From: Microbacterium sp. ET2
GTDB lineage: Bacteria; Actinomycetota; Actinomycetes; Actinomycetales; Microbacteriaceae
Direction: 5' to 3'
DNA: 64,000 nt
Assembly: GCF_030347395.1 (NCBI RefSeq)
Contig: NZ_CP128170.1
Coordinates: 186,001-250,000 of the forward strand
Position numbers and translations under genes: made by a program. Positions 36,882 to 43,756 of the stretch are shown here, piece by piece (the stretch's first letter is position 1; each line of letters begins with the position of its first letter). The notes beneath the pieces are model-generated. The model saw only the letters and a list, made by a program, of their open reading frames with translations. It was not told the DNA's origin and did not search any database.

Positions 36882-38207
36882 GTGTCAGATCTTCCGCGTC
36901 GCTCCCCCCGCGCGGCGGCGGTGCTCGGCCGCTTCGCGCCGATGATCTACGGCCCGACCCTGCTCTTCGCCATGGGGGAAGGCGCGATCCTGCCGCTCAT
37001 CCCCGTGATCGCTGCGCGGCTGGGCGCCGACATCGCCACGGCGGCATTGGTGGCCTCCGCCCTCGTCGTCGGCCAGCTGTGCGGCAACATCCCCGCCGGC
37101 TACGCCGTCGCGCGCGGCGGAGAGCGCCTCACCATGGCGATCGCCGGTGTGCTGTCCCTCCTCGGGGTGGTGGGCATGGTGTTCGCACCCGGACTCGGAG
37201 TGTTCGCCGCATCGGTCTTCCTCATCGGCTTCTGCGCGGCGGCTTTCGGCCTTGCCCGTCACTCCTTCATGACCACCCGCGTTCCGCTGTCCTTCCGCGC
37301 GCGGGCGCTGTCGCTTCTGGGCGGGACCTTCCGACTCGGGATGTTCGTGGGCCCTTTCCTGTCGGCGGGGCTGCTCGCGCTCTTCGGCGACGCGACGGCG
37401 AGCATCTGGTTCTTCGGCGTCTGCCTTGTGGCGGTCATCGCACTCGTCCTCCTGGGTCCCGATCCCGAGCAGGCCCTGATCGCCGAGCCGGATCTGAGCG
37501 ACGCCGCGCATTCCGCTTCCGGCAGGCGGGACACCGGGGATGGTGAAAGCGACACGGGCGAGCCGGTCACCACGGGTGCGGTGCCGGTCCTCGGTCGACA
37601 CCGGCCCCGCGAGGGCGTGTTCCGCACGATGTGGCGCCACCGCGCAGTGCTCTCGCGACTGGGCGTCGCCGCAGCATCCCTCTCCGCCGTCCGATCGGCC
37701 CGGCAGGTCGTTCTTCCGCTCTGGGGCGTCTCCATCGGTCTCGACGCGCAGACGATCGCGCTCGTGGTGGGAGTGTCGGGCGCTATCGACTTCGCACTCT
37801 TCTACGCCAGCGGCCAGGTGATGGACCGGTTCGGTCGGCTCTGGGCTGCGCTTCCCGCGATGATCCTCATGGGCGCGGGCTTCCTGGCGCTGGCGTTCAC
37901 CCATGACCTGGCCTCGGCGGACATGTGGTTCGCGATGTTCGGCGCCGTGCTGGGGGTCGGGAACGGACTCTCCAGCGGCATCCTCCTCACCCTCGGAGCC
38001 GACGCAGCGCCCCCCGACGACCCCGCGCCCTTCCTCGGCTCCTGGCGCACACTGACCGATGCCGGGGGTGCCCTTGCGCCCCTCGCCGTATCGGCGATCG
38101 CGGCGGCGGCATCGCTGTCGGTCGCAGCGGCAGTGATCGGTGTCGTCGGATTCGTCGGCGCGGGAGCCTTCGCCCGATGGGTGCCGCGGTTCGTGCCGCG
38201 CCCCTGA
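36882..38207 (+). CDS. Major facilitator superfamily transporter
   Basis: 441 residues with about twelve membrane segments, beginning YGPTLLFAMGEGAILPLIPVIAARLG, and a polar central loop of about 55 residues (near 205-260) between the two halves. It is probably a drug or metabolite exporter; the substrate is unknown. GTG start 26 bases from the divergent prfB start, so the two promoters are tightly packed. Confidence 0.85.
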   Translation: MSDLPRRSPRAAAVLGRFAPMIYGPTLLFAMGEGAILPLIPVIAARLGADIATAALVASALVVGQLCGNIPAGYAVARGGERLTMAIAGVLSLLGVVGMVFAPGLGVFAASVFLIGFCAAAFGLARHSFMTTRVPLSFRARALSLLGGTFRLGMFVGPFLSAGLLALFGDATASIWFFGVCLVAVIALVLLGPDPEQALIAEPDLSDAAHSASGRRDTGDGESDTGEPVTTGAVPVLGRHRPREGVFRTMWRHRAVLSRLGVAAASLSAVRSARQVVLPLWGVSIGLDAQTIALVVGVSGAIDFALFYASGQVMDRFGRLWAALPAMILMGAGFLALAFTHDLASADMWFAMFGAVLGVGNGLSSGILLTLGADAAPPDDPAPFLGSWRTLTDAGGALAPLAVSAIAAAASLSVAAAVIGVVGFVGAGAFARWVPRFVPRP

Positions 38208-38237
38208 CGGAGGACGGGCCGGGCGTACGCTCGGGAC

Positions 38238-38627
38238 ATGGTCGTCGTCGGGCTCGTCTTCGCAGCGATCGCTGCGCTCATCCACGTCTACATCTTCATG
38301 TTGGAGTCGCTGACCTGGACCAGTGCCCGCACCCGGAAGACCTTCGGCGTCCGCAGCGTCGAGGAGGCGCAGGCGACGAAGGCGATGGCGTTCAACCAGG
38401 GCTTCTACAACCTGTTCCTCGCCGTTTCGACGCTTCTCGGGATTGTGCTCGTGGCCGCCGGGGTGACGACGGTGGGCGCGACCCTGGTGTTCGTGGGAAC
38501 CGGGTCGATGGTCGCCGCGGGCGTCGTTCTCGTCCTGTCGAATCGGCGGATGCTGGGACCCGCCGCCGTTCAGGCTGTGCCCCCGTTGATCGCCGTCTTC
38601 GCGCTTGCGGTCGGACTCGCCGTCTGA
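38238..38627 (+). CDS. DUF1304 family membrane protein
   Basis: 129 residues with four hydrophobic segments. The motifs HVYIFMLESLTW and AFNQGFYNLFLA are typical of DUF1304 proteins. The function is unknown. It starts 30 bases after the MFS gene and may be co-transcribed with it. It is convergent with the Tad operon. Confidence 0.82.
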   Translation: MVVVGLVFAAIAALIHVYIFMLESLTWTSARTRKTFGVRSVEEAQATKAMAFNQGFYNLFLAVSTLLGIVLVAAGVTTVGATLVFVGTGSMVAAGVVLVLSNRRMLGPAAVQAVPPLIAVFALAVGLAV

Positions 38628-38642
38628 CCCCGGCCGCGTCCG

Positions 38643-39077
38643 TCAGCGAAGCGCGGTGCGGCTGGTGGCCGTCGCCTCGAGGGCCACTCCCTCGGGGACG
38701 AAGAGCGTCGCGATCGGGGGGCGCCACGTGCCCTCGACCGTCACGCGGGCGGACGTGCCGTCGGGCGTCCCCGCCGCGGTGACCCGCAGGTCATCGCCCC
38801 ACTGTTCCACGAGCGCGGTGGCGAGTTCCGCGACGTCGTCGTCGCTCAGGAGCGCCCGCGGTTCCCCGCCGTCGACCACCAGCTCGAAGCCGTCCGCGCC
38901 GGCGAGGGCCGCGGCGTCGGCGGCCGCATCGACGCGCTTCTGGGCGAGATAGAGGCTCGTTGCGTCGACGCAGACGAGGACGACCACGAGCGCAAGGATC
39001 GCGTAGCCCAGCGTGAGGAGCAGGACGCTGCCGGAGTCGTCCGCCGTATCGACGGTTCCTCGGTCGCGACGCGTCAT
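38643..39077 (-). CDS. Tad locus TadE/TadG-like protein (Rv3654c type)
   Basis: 144 residues. One N-terminal membrane segment (SVLLLTLGYAILALVVVLVCV) followed by DATSLYLAQKRVDAAADAAALAGAD, the helix pattern of pilus-assembly pseudopilins of the Rv3654c group. ATG 39077 overlaps the TadE stop (ATGA). Last gene of the Tad operon. Confidence 0.82.
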   Translation of the reverse strand: MTRRDRGTVDTADDSGSVLLLTLGYAILALVVVLVCVDATSLYLAQKRVDAAADAAALAGADGFELVVDGGEPRALLSDDDVAELATALVEQWGDDLRVTAAGTPDGTSARVTVEGTWRPPIATLFVPEGVALEATATSRTALR

Positions 39078-39562
39078 CCGCCCTCCCAGAATCGTGAGAC
39101 CCGCTGCGCCGCCATCGCCTCGACCGGGATGACGGCGATCCGGTCCAGACCGAACACCGGCGGTACCAGCGGGAGTGCGACCGTGCTGCGCACGCCCACG
39201 AGGAGGGTCGCCCCCGCTCGGGGGCAGGCGGAACCCGCCGGGGCGCACTCGAGCGAGAGATCGAGGCGATCGGGATCGATGCCGTACTCCCCCGCGACCG
39301 AGGCGAGAACCCGCTCGGCGCGTCGGTCGGCGTCGGAGGCATCGCTCGCGCCCGCCACGGCACGCGCAACGTGGCGGGCCCCGGCTTCCACTCCGAGGGC
39401 CTGGCCCTGGATCATGGCGAGGGTCACGATGACGTAGACGAGCGGAACAAGGAGGAGCAGACCCACGACGATGAACTCCAGAGCGGCCAAGCCGCGGTCA
39501 TCGAGGTCGACGGTGGTGTCGTCGGTGTCGGCCCGCTCAATCGAAGGACTCCACGGGTGCAT
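39074..39562 (-). CDS. TadE-family pseudopilin (second copy)
   Basis: 162 residues. The TadE-type segment GLAALEFIVVGLLLLVPLVYVIVTLAMIQG contains the conserved Glu after the small residues, and is followed by ALGVEAGARHVARAVAGA. A pair of cysteines (LECAPAGSACP) lies in the outer domain. It overlaps the preceding TadE gene by 26 bases and the following gene by 4. Confidence 0.85.
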   Translation of the reverse strand: MHPWSPSIERADTDDTTVDLDDRGLAALEFIVVGLLLLVPLVYVIVTLAMIQGQALGVEAGARHVARAVAGASDASDADRRAERVLASVAGEYGIDPDRLDLSLECAPAGSACPRAGATLLVGVRSTVALPLVPPVFGLDRIAVIPVEAMAAQRVSRFWEGG

Positions 39563-39968
39563 GGGCGCTCACCTCCATCAGTCCGGGAAGCCCGACCAGA
39601 CCGATCACGGGAAGGGGCGCTCGCACCGTGACCTCCACGGCCGGGTAGCCGAAGGACGCCGTCTCGGCGACGACGACCTGCTCGGCGTAGGCCGCGCCGA
39701 CGGTGCGCGAGACGATCTGCGACGTGCGGTCGGCCCCGTCGAGGAGGGACGTGTCGGCGAGAGCCGCGTGGTAGGCGCCCTCGACTGCCGCGTCGTGGAC
39801 GACGTTGCGGACGTAGATGCCGAGTCCGAGCTGAAGCACCCCGAGCGTGAGGGCGGTCAGCATCACGCCGACCAGGACGAACTCCACGGGTGCGGAGCCA
39901 CGTTCGTCGGCGGCATCCAGGTGCACCGACCGGAGGAGACGACGGATGCCGCCCGCCGCCGGGGGCAC
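39537..39968 (-). CDS. TadE-family pseudopilin (first copy)
   Basis: 143 residues. GSAPVEFVLVGVMLTALTLGVLQLG is the processed TadE signal/membrane segment, followed by YVRNVVHDAAVEGAYHAALAD. GTG 39968 is close behind the stop of the pilin-like gene (39970), which is cut by element A. It is therefore cut off from the promoter upstream of tadB by 22 kb of inserted DNA. Confidence 0.85.
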   Translation of the reverse strand: MPPAAGGIRRLLRSVHLDAADERGSAPVEFVLVGVMLTALTLGVLQLGLGIYVRNVVHDAAVEGAYHAALADTSLLDGADRTSQIVSRTVGAAYAEQVVVAETASFGYPAVEVTVRAPLPVIGLVGLPGLMEVSAHAPVESFD

Positions 39969-39969
39969 G

Positions 39970-40056
39970 TCAGAAGCCCGAAACGCGCTCGATGGCCTGC
40001 TCGAAGAGTCCCGCGAGCGCCGGACCGGCGAGGGCCCAGATCACCACGACCAGCCC
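39970..40056 (-). pseudogene. 3' part of a pilin-like gene split by element A
   Basis: Encodes GLVVVIWALAGPALAGLF and EQAIERVSGF, then a stop at 39970-39972. The upstream half lies at 49457-49576. Joining them at the shared CAGCCC core gives an uninterrupted 66-residue protein with one membrane helix, in the position usually held by the small pilin or pilin-like gene between tadC and tadE. Confidence 0.85.
40051..40056. repeat. Attachment-site core, left end of element A
   Basis: CAGCCC shared with 49457-49462. To its left is the 3' part of the pilin-like gene; to its right the integrase promoter starts at once. The exact 2-base crossover inside the core cannot be fixed by eye. Confidence 0.7.
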
Positions 40057-40070
40057 GGCCCGTACGTGTG

Positions 40071-40083
40071 TAGTGTGATGCGC
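40071..40083 (+). promoter_or_regulatory. Promoter -10 of integrase A, leaderless start
   Basis: TAGTGT (40071-40076) ends 7 bases before ATG 40084, leaving no room for a leader or ribosome-binding site. The same arrangement occurs in element B (TATAGA, 49735-49740, before ATG 49749). The -35 region would fall in host DNA across the junction. Confidence 0.5.
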
Positions 40084-41421
40084 ATGACGGTGATCTACTG
40101 CAGGATCTCGCAGGACCGGACCGGGGAAAAGGTCAAGGTCGAGCGACAGCTGCGCGAGTGTCGCGCTCTCGCCGCGAAGCTTGAACTCACTGTGGAGCAC
40201 GTCTACACAGACAACGATGTTTCTGCCACGTCGGGGAAGGTGCGGCCCCAGTTCGAGGCCATGCTCGCGGCGCGCCCGAAGGCGATCATCGCGTGGCATC
40301 AGGACCGTTTGTTGCGCCTCACAAGCGACTTGGAGAAGGTAATCGCCCTTGACGTCCCGGTGTACACAGTGACGGCGGGGACGCTCGATCTGTCGACACC
40401 CGCCGGCCGCGCCGTCGCCCGCACTGTCGCCGCGTGGTCACAGTATGAGGGCGAGCAGAAGGCTAAGAGGCAGGTCTCAGGGAACGTCGAGCGCGCCGAG
40501 AAGGGTGTCTATCAGTTCAGTCGGCGCCCATACGGTTACAAGAGGGTCGAGAAGAAGGTCGTGATCGTCGAGAAGGAAGCGGAGATCGTCCGCGAAGGCT
40601 ACAAGCGCTATCTCGACGGCGACTCCTACTATTCGATCGCGCAGGACTGGAACGACCGCGGCGTGCCGACGTTCTCGGGTCCGTGGAGCATGGCCCGTGT
40701 CCGCGCGATGCTCCGAAACCCCGCCTACGTCGGCGAACTGCACTACAAGGGCGAGCACGTCGGCGCCGGGGACTGGAAACCGATCATCGACCGAGACACG
40801 TGGGATGCCTACCTGCGGATGCGTGGCCGGCGTAAACGCGCCGGGGACTGGTCGACGCAGACGAAGCACCTGCTCAGCGGCATCATCTTCTGCGGTGTGT
40901 GCGGGTCGAGGATGCTCGCCCGCCCTGACCGTGGCGTGATGAAGTACTCGTGCACGACGAACTGGTGCACGACCCGCCGCGCGTCCGACGTCGAGGCTGT
41001 CGTCGAGGGCGTCGTGATCGCTCGCCTGCAGGACCCGGAGATCGTCAGCCGCATCCGGCAGGCCCCGGATCTGGCGCCGCTCGAGGACGAGCTGGTGACG
41101 CTCCGTTCCCGCCGAGACGATCTCGCTGCGATGCTCGCTGAGGGCCTTCTGAGCCGTGAGGCGGTCAAGGATCAGGCGCAGGCGCTCACGACGAAGATTG
41201 ACGCGCTCACGCGCCGCCTGGACGCCGCCCGCTCCCAATCGCCTGTGACCGACCTCGCGCTTGCCGCGTCGGTCCCCGACAGGTGGGCGCAGCTGACGCT
41301 CCCGACGAAGCGTCTGGTGATCCAGAGCCTGCTCAAGGTGCGGGTGCAGAAGACGAGACCCGGCCGCGTGCCGTTCGACCCGACCTCGGTTGAGATCGAG
41401 TGGGTGTCGGAGGGGCCGTAG
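40084..41421 (+). CDS. Large serine recombinase (integrase of element A)
   Basis: 445 residues. Catalytic resolvase domain from MTVIYCRISQDRTGEKV (Ser10) with LRLTSDLEKVIAL; recombinase domain (PYGYKRVEKKVVIVEKEAEIV, YSIAQDWNDRGVPTFSG); zinc ribbon with FCGVCGSRML and YSCTTNWC; a C-terminal coiled coil (ELVTLRSRRDDLAAML...). It should catalyse attP x attB integration at the pilin-like gene. ATG 40084 fits the -10 at 40071 and gives a leaderless mRNA; in-frame ATG 40078 is the alternative. No separate directionality factor is identified. Confidence 0.95.
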   Translation: MTVIYCRISQDRTGEKVKVERQLRECRALAAKLELTVEHVYTDNDVSATSGKVRPQFEAMLAARPKAIIAWHQDRLLRLTSDLEKVIALDVPVYTVTAGTLDLSTPAGRAVARTVAAWSQYEGEQKAKRQVSGNVERAEKGVYQFSRRPYGYKRVEKKVVIVEKEAEIVREGYKRYLDGDSYYSIAQDWNDRGVPTFSGPWSMARVRAMLRNPAYVGELHYKGEHVGAGDWKPIIDRDTWDAYLRMRGRRKRAGDWSTQTKHLLSGIIFCGVCGSRMLARPDRGVMKYSCTTNWCTTRRASDVEAVVEGVVIARLQDPEIVSRIRQAPDLAPLEDELVTLRSRRDDLAAMLAEGLLSREAVKDQAQALTTKIDALTRRLDAARSQSPVTDLALAASVPDRWAQLTLPTKRLVIQSLLKVRVQKTRPGRVPFDPTSVEIEWVSEGP

Positions 41422-41427
41422 AGACTT

Positions 41428-41556
41428 GCGCTGTCGTCATTCGGAGATTCCGATTCAGGACAGCGCTTGAGGAGGAGACACCTGTCTCCCCCTGAGGTGG
41501 TGAAACTAGCCACCTGACAGAAGATGCCCCCGCCGCGCGGCACACGCGACGAGGGC
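41428..41556 (+). ncRNA. Structured RNA element, copy A (four hairpins)
   Basis: Between the integrase and the next gene. P1: GCGCTGTC (41428-41435) with GACAGCGC (41459-41466), capped by CGGA-GAT-TCCG. P2: GGAGAC-ACCT-GTCTCC (41474-41489). P3: AGGTGG (41495-41500) with CCACCT (41510-41515). P4: GCCCCCG (41526-41532) with CGAGGGC (41550-41556), inner CGCG/CGCG. Copy B has different but still complementary P1, P3 and P4 stems, while P2 and the linkers are identical. It may act as a 5' leader of the 153-residue gene or as a free RNA. Confidence 0.75.
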
Positions 41557-41583
41557 GACGATCACACAACCATGGAGGAAGAA

Positions 41584-42045
41584 ATGATCACCAACCAGAG
41601 TACCGTCGCGACGATCGACGAATGGGCTGCAGCGGCGATCGCGGTCATCGAGGTGGAGAAGGAACGGCTGCTTGCTGACCCTGACTTCGCCCGCCGTGTC
41701 GACGCGCTGGAGGAGCCCTGGACGGTCGACGATCTGTTGGCGAAGACCATCACGGCGGATATCCCTGAACTGCCGCCGCTACCGGCTGCTGGCTGGGTGG
41801 TTGAGTCGGCGATCGCGGCGGTGAGCTACTGCGAACTGACCGTCCAGCAGGACGGGGTCGAGGTGACGCTCGATGGAGCGCAGCTGCAGAAGCAGATGAC
41901 CGGGACGCTGGACGTTATCACCGGCAAGTTCCAGAGCCTCACTTGCGTGCGTATCGCTCGACCCGGCGAGGGTGGCGTCGACATCCCCCTCGATTCGATC
42001 CCCGCGGTCATCGATGGGCTGCTCTCGACGGGGGCGCAGTCATGA
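41584..42045 (+). CDS. Hypothetical protein of element A, 153 residues
   Basis: No family recognised. Acidic, mixed alpha/beta: an N-terminal helix (TIDEWAAAAIAVIEVEKERLLADPDF) and a C-terminal part with repeated beta-type segments. ATG 41584 has GGAGG 5 bases upstream and sits just below the structured RNA. Its stop overlaps the next start (ATGA). Element B has a gene of similar size and position (51344), without obvious sequence similarity. Confidence 0.75.
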   Translation: MITNQSTVATIDEWAAAAIAVIEVEKERLLADPDFARRVDALEEPWTVDDLLAKTITADIPELPPLPAAGWVVESAIAAVSYCELTVQQDGVEVTLDGAQLQKQMTGTLDVITGKFQSLTCVRIARPGEGGVDIPLDSIPAVIDGLLSTGAQS

Positions 42046-42359
42046 GCGCCTGCCCTGTCTGGTGCACGATCGAAGCCGAGCACGAAGCCGACAACCACCA
42101 CAGCATGACCTTCTACGCCCAAGCACCGAAGAATGAGGTGTCCGTCAGCGTCGGACGGTGGGAGAACCCCGGTGAGGATGAGCGGGTCCTCAGCGTTCAC
42201 ATGGAGTCCTGGGAGATCGAGGCCGACACCGCGAATTTGCACGCCGAGATCCGACGTGAGGTGAGCGAGCTCCGCGCGATCATCGACGACCTCGAACGCA
42301 AAGCGCTGGAGTTCGCCGACATGGTCGCACCGAAGACGGAGGTGGCGTTGACGGCGTGA
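42042..42359 (+). CDS. DUF6907-like small protein, 105 residues
   Basis: The N-terminal CPVWCTIEAEHEADNHH resembles the Cys-pro-x-Trp-Cys opening of small actinobacterial proteins classed as DUF6907 (moderate confidence). The second half is a helix (LHAEIRREVSELRAIIDDLERKALEF). The start overlaps the previous stop as ATGA, so the two are co-translated. The function is unknown. Confidence 0.7.
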   Translation: MSACPVWCTIEAEHEADNHHSMTFYAQAPKNEVSVSVGRWENPGEDERVLSVHMESWEIEADTANLHAEIRREVSELRAIIDDLERKALEFADMVAPKTEVALTA

Positions 42360-42371
42360 TCCTGGGTGCAG

Positions 42372-42443
42372 CTGTCCAATCTGGACAGGTGGAAAGTCTT
42401 TCCACCCGGTGCGATTCACCACCTGTGTCAGATGACACACCTG
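42372..42443. repeat. Three tandem hairpins upstream of the element A tRNA
   Basis: In 72 non-coding bases: CTGTCCA/TGGACAG (42372-42378, 42382-42388), GGTGGAAA/TTTCCACC (42388 region to 42406) and TGTGTCA/TGACACA (42424-42430, 42433-42439). The third lies within a 24-base word (42420-42443) found with one change at 54756-54779 in element B. Possible transcription terminators or protein-binding sites. Confidence 0.6.
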
Positions 42444-42453
42444 CACCCCCTCC

Positions 42454-42525
42454 CCGCGAGAAGCTCAATGGATGAGTAGCCGCCTTCTAAGCGGATGGGT
42501 GCCGGTTCGAATCCGGCCTCGCGGA
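42454..42525 (+). tRNA. tRNA-Arg(UCU) of element A
   Basis: Acceptor CCGCGAG/CTCGCGG, D-arm AGCTCAATGGATGAG, anticodon loop CTTCTAA (UCU, reading AGA), T-arm GCCGG-TTCGAAT-CCGGC, no encoded CCA. It differs from the element B copy at four positions. Two of these put a G-A mismatch at the top of the anticodon stem and a G-T pair in the D stem, so it may be decaying. Confidence 0.85.
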
Positions 42526-42559
42526 CTCTCGATGTGACGAATTGTGAAGAGGTGAGGCG

Positions 42560-43042
42560 ATGACCGAGTACCGACGAGTGGTGAGCCCCGGGACCGGCGT
42601 CAGCTACGCCCGCCTCGACGGTGATGTGTGGGTCGACATCACGGAGGAAGATGCGCGCGCTGCGGGTGTGTGGCGCGACCCGCGCGGCGACACGTTCGGC
42701 GTGAAAGATCCTCTGGCGACGAGGGAGCAACTGGGCGCGCGAGACAAAGGCGCCTACGATCCGCGTCCCGCTTCCGGCGAATTCATCAGGAATCTGGTTG
42801 TCGTGCGGTGCGGCGACTGCGGCGAGCGTATCGCCACGATCGAGAAATATGAGGGCCGCATCCTGCTGCACAACGCCGCGACCGGCCGGCGGTACTGGAG
42901 CGACCTGTTCCGGTGGTCGCTCTACCGGTGCGCTTCATGCGAACCAGGACTTCGGGACATTGTCCCGCGCAACACCTCGAAGATCGAGTCCGCGATCGAG
43001 CGCGCCGAGAGCGACTCGCGAACAGTCACGGTCAAGATTTGA
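42560..43042 (+). CDS. CxxC-containing hypothetical protein, 160 residues
   Basis: No family recognised. Two cysteine pairs, VVRCGDCGERI and LYRCASCEPG, suggest one zinc site. The protein is otherwise hydrophilic. GAGGTGAGG precedes ATG 42560. Element B has a CxxC protein at the matching place (52766, with RCGRCSRVRR and RCPCD), so a zinc protein before the conserved 92/94-residue gene may be a constant part of the family. Confidence 0.72.
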   Translation: MTEYRRVVSPGTGVSYARLDGDVWVDITEEDARAAGVWRDPRGDTFGVKDPLATREQLGARDKGAYDPRPASGEFIRNLVVVRCGDCGERIATIEKYEGRILLHNAATGRRYWSDLFRWSLYRCASCEPGLRDIVPRNTSKIESAIERAESDSRTVTVKI

Positions 43043-43093
43043 ACGCTCGCGACGCGCCGAACAGGTCTACCGCGCAACCCGCAACATGTGTTC

Positions 43094-43187
43094 TATGATC
43101 TGACTAAGCCTGCGAACCCGATGCGTCGGGGGAAGCTGAACTCTCTGAGGGGGCGCTCAGAACAACCGCTTTCTGCGGAGGTTCCGA
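43094..43187 (+). promoter_or_regulatory. Promoter -10 and structured leader of the 94-residue gene
   Basis: TATGAT (43094-43099) is a good -10; no -35 match is seen. The leader holds three hairpins: CCCGA/TCGGG (43117-43130), CTGAG/CTCAG (43145-43160) and CCGC-TTTCT-GCGG (43166-43178). The last overlaps the GGAGG ribosome-binding site (43177-43181), so it could limit translation. Confidence 0.45.
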
Positions 43188-43472
43188 GTGTCCCTTTCTG
43201 TTTCCCCCGTCCAATCCGCCAAGGGTCGCAAAGCGCGCGCGACCTACCTGCACGGCGCCGACTCCCCCCAGGCCATTGAAGCCGGCCGCGATCTCGCCGC
43301 TTCGCTGATCGAGCAGTACATCGAGAAGGTCGTCGCGAGCGCGCCGCCGCTCAGCGAGGAACAGCGCGACCGCTTGGCGAGCCTCCTGCGCACTGCGGGG
43401 CCGACGCCGAAAGTGTTGCGCCGGCCTCGCAGTATCGACGAGCGCATCGCCGCTGGTGGTGATGCGACTTGA
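43188..43472 (+). CDS. Conserved small phage-like protein, 94 residues (shared with element B)
   Basis: Helical. Its second half, SLIEQYIEKVVASAPPLSEEQRDRLASLLR followed by TPKVLRRP, matches the element B protein at 53255 nearly residue for residue. This short 'APPL..EQ..RLA.LLR' motif occurs in small proteins of actinobacterial prophages and islands. The role is unknown. GTG 43188 has GGAGG 6 bases upstream. It is the best sequence link between the two elements besides the tRNA and RNA. Confidence 0.8.
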   Translation: MSLSVSPVQSAKGRKARATYLHGADSPQAIEAGRDLAASLIEQYIEKVVASAPPLSEEQRDRLASLLRTAGPTPKVLRRPRSIDERIAAGGDAT

Positions 43473-43756
43473 GCGCAAACGAAACCCGCCGCGAGGACGG
43501 CGGGCTCGAGACTCAGGTGGGTGCCGGGTCTACGACAAATTCTACCGCCGCTCGGGACTCCGCCGTTTTCTTCCGCGACTCCTATGCGGTGCTCGTCCGG
43601 GGCAAGGCTGTGCGCCGACACCTGTACTTCTCGCTCCCCGCCGCAACCCGCACCGTCCAACGAGCCCGCGCTCGCGGTGATCACGCTGAGATCGTGCTCG
43701 TCAAGCTCGTGCCGGTCGACGCGCGCCACCTCGACGAGAGCGAGGCCAGCCGATGA
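43469..43756 (+). CDS. Hypothetical protein of element A, 95 residues
   Basis: No family recognised. The conserved-looking part is DSYAVLVRGKAVRRHLYFSLPAATRTVQRARARGDHAEIVLVKLVPV, basic with a beta-type end. The TTG at 43469 overlaps the previous stop; a later start is possible. Its stop overlaps the rep start (ATGA). Confidence 0.6.
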   Translation: MSANETRREDGGLETQVGAGSTTNSTAARDSAVFFRDSYAVLVRGKAVRRHLYFSLPAATRTVQRARARGDHAEIVLVKLVPVDARHLDESEASR

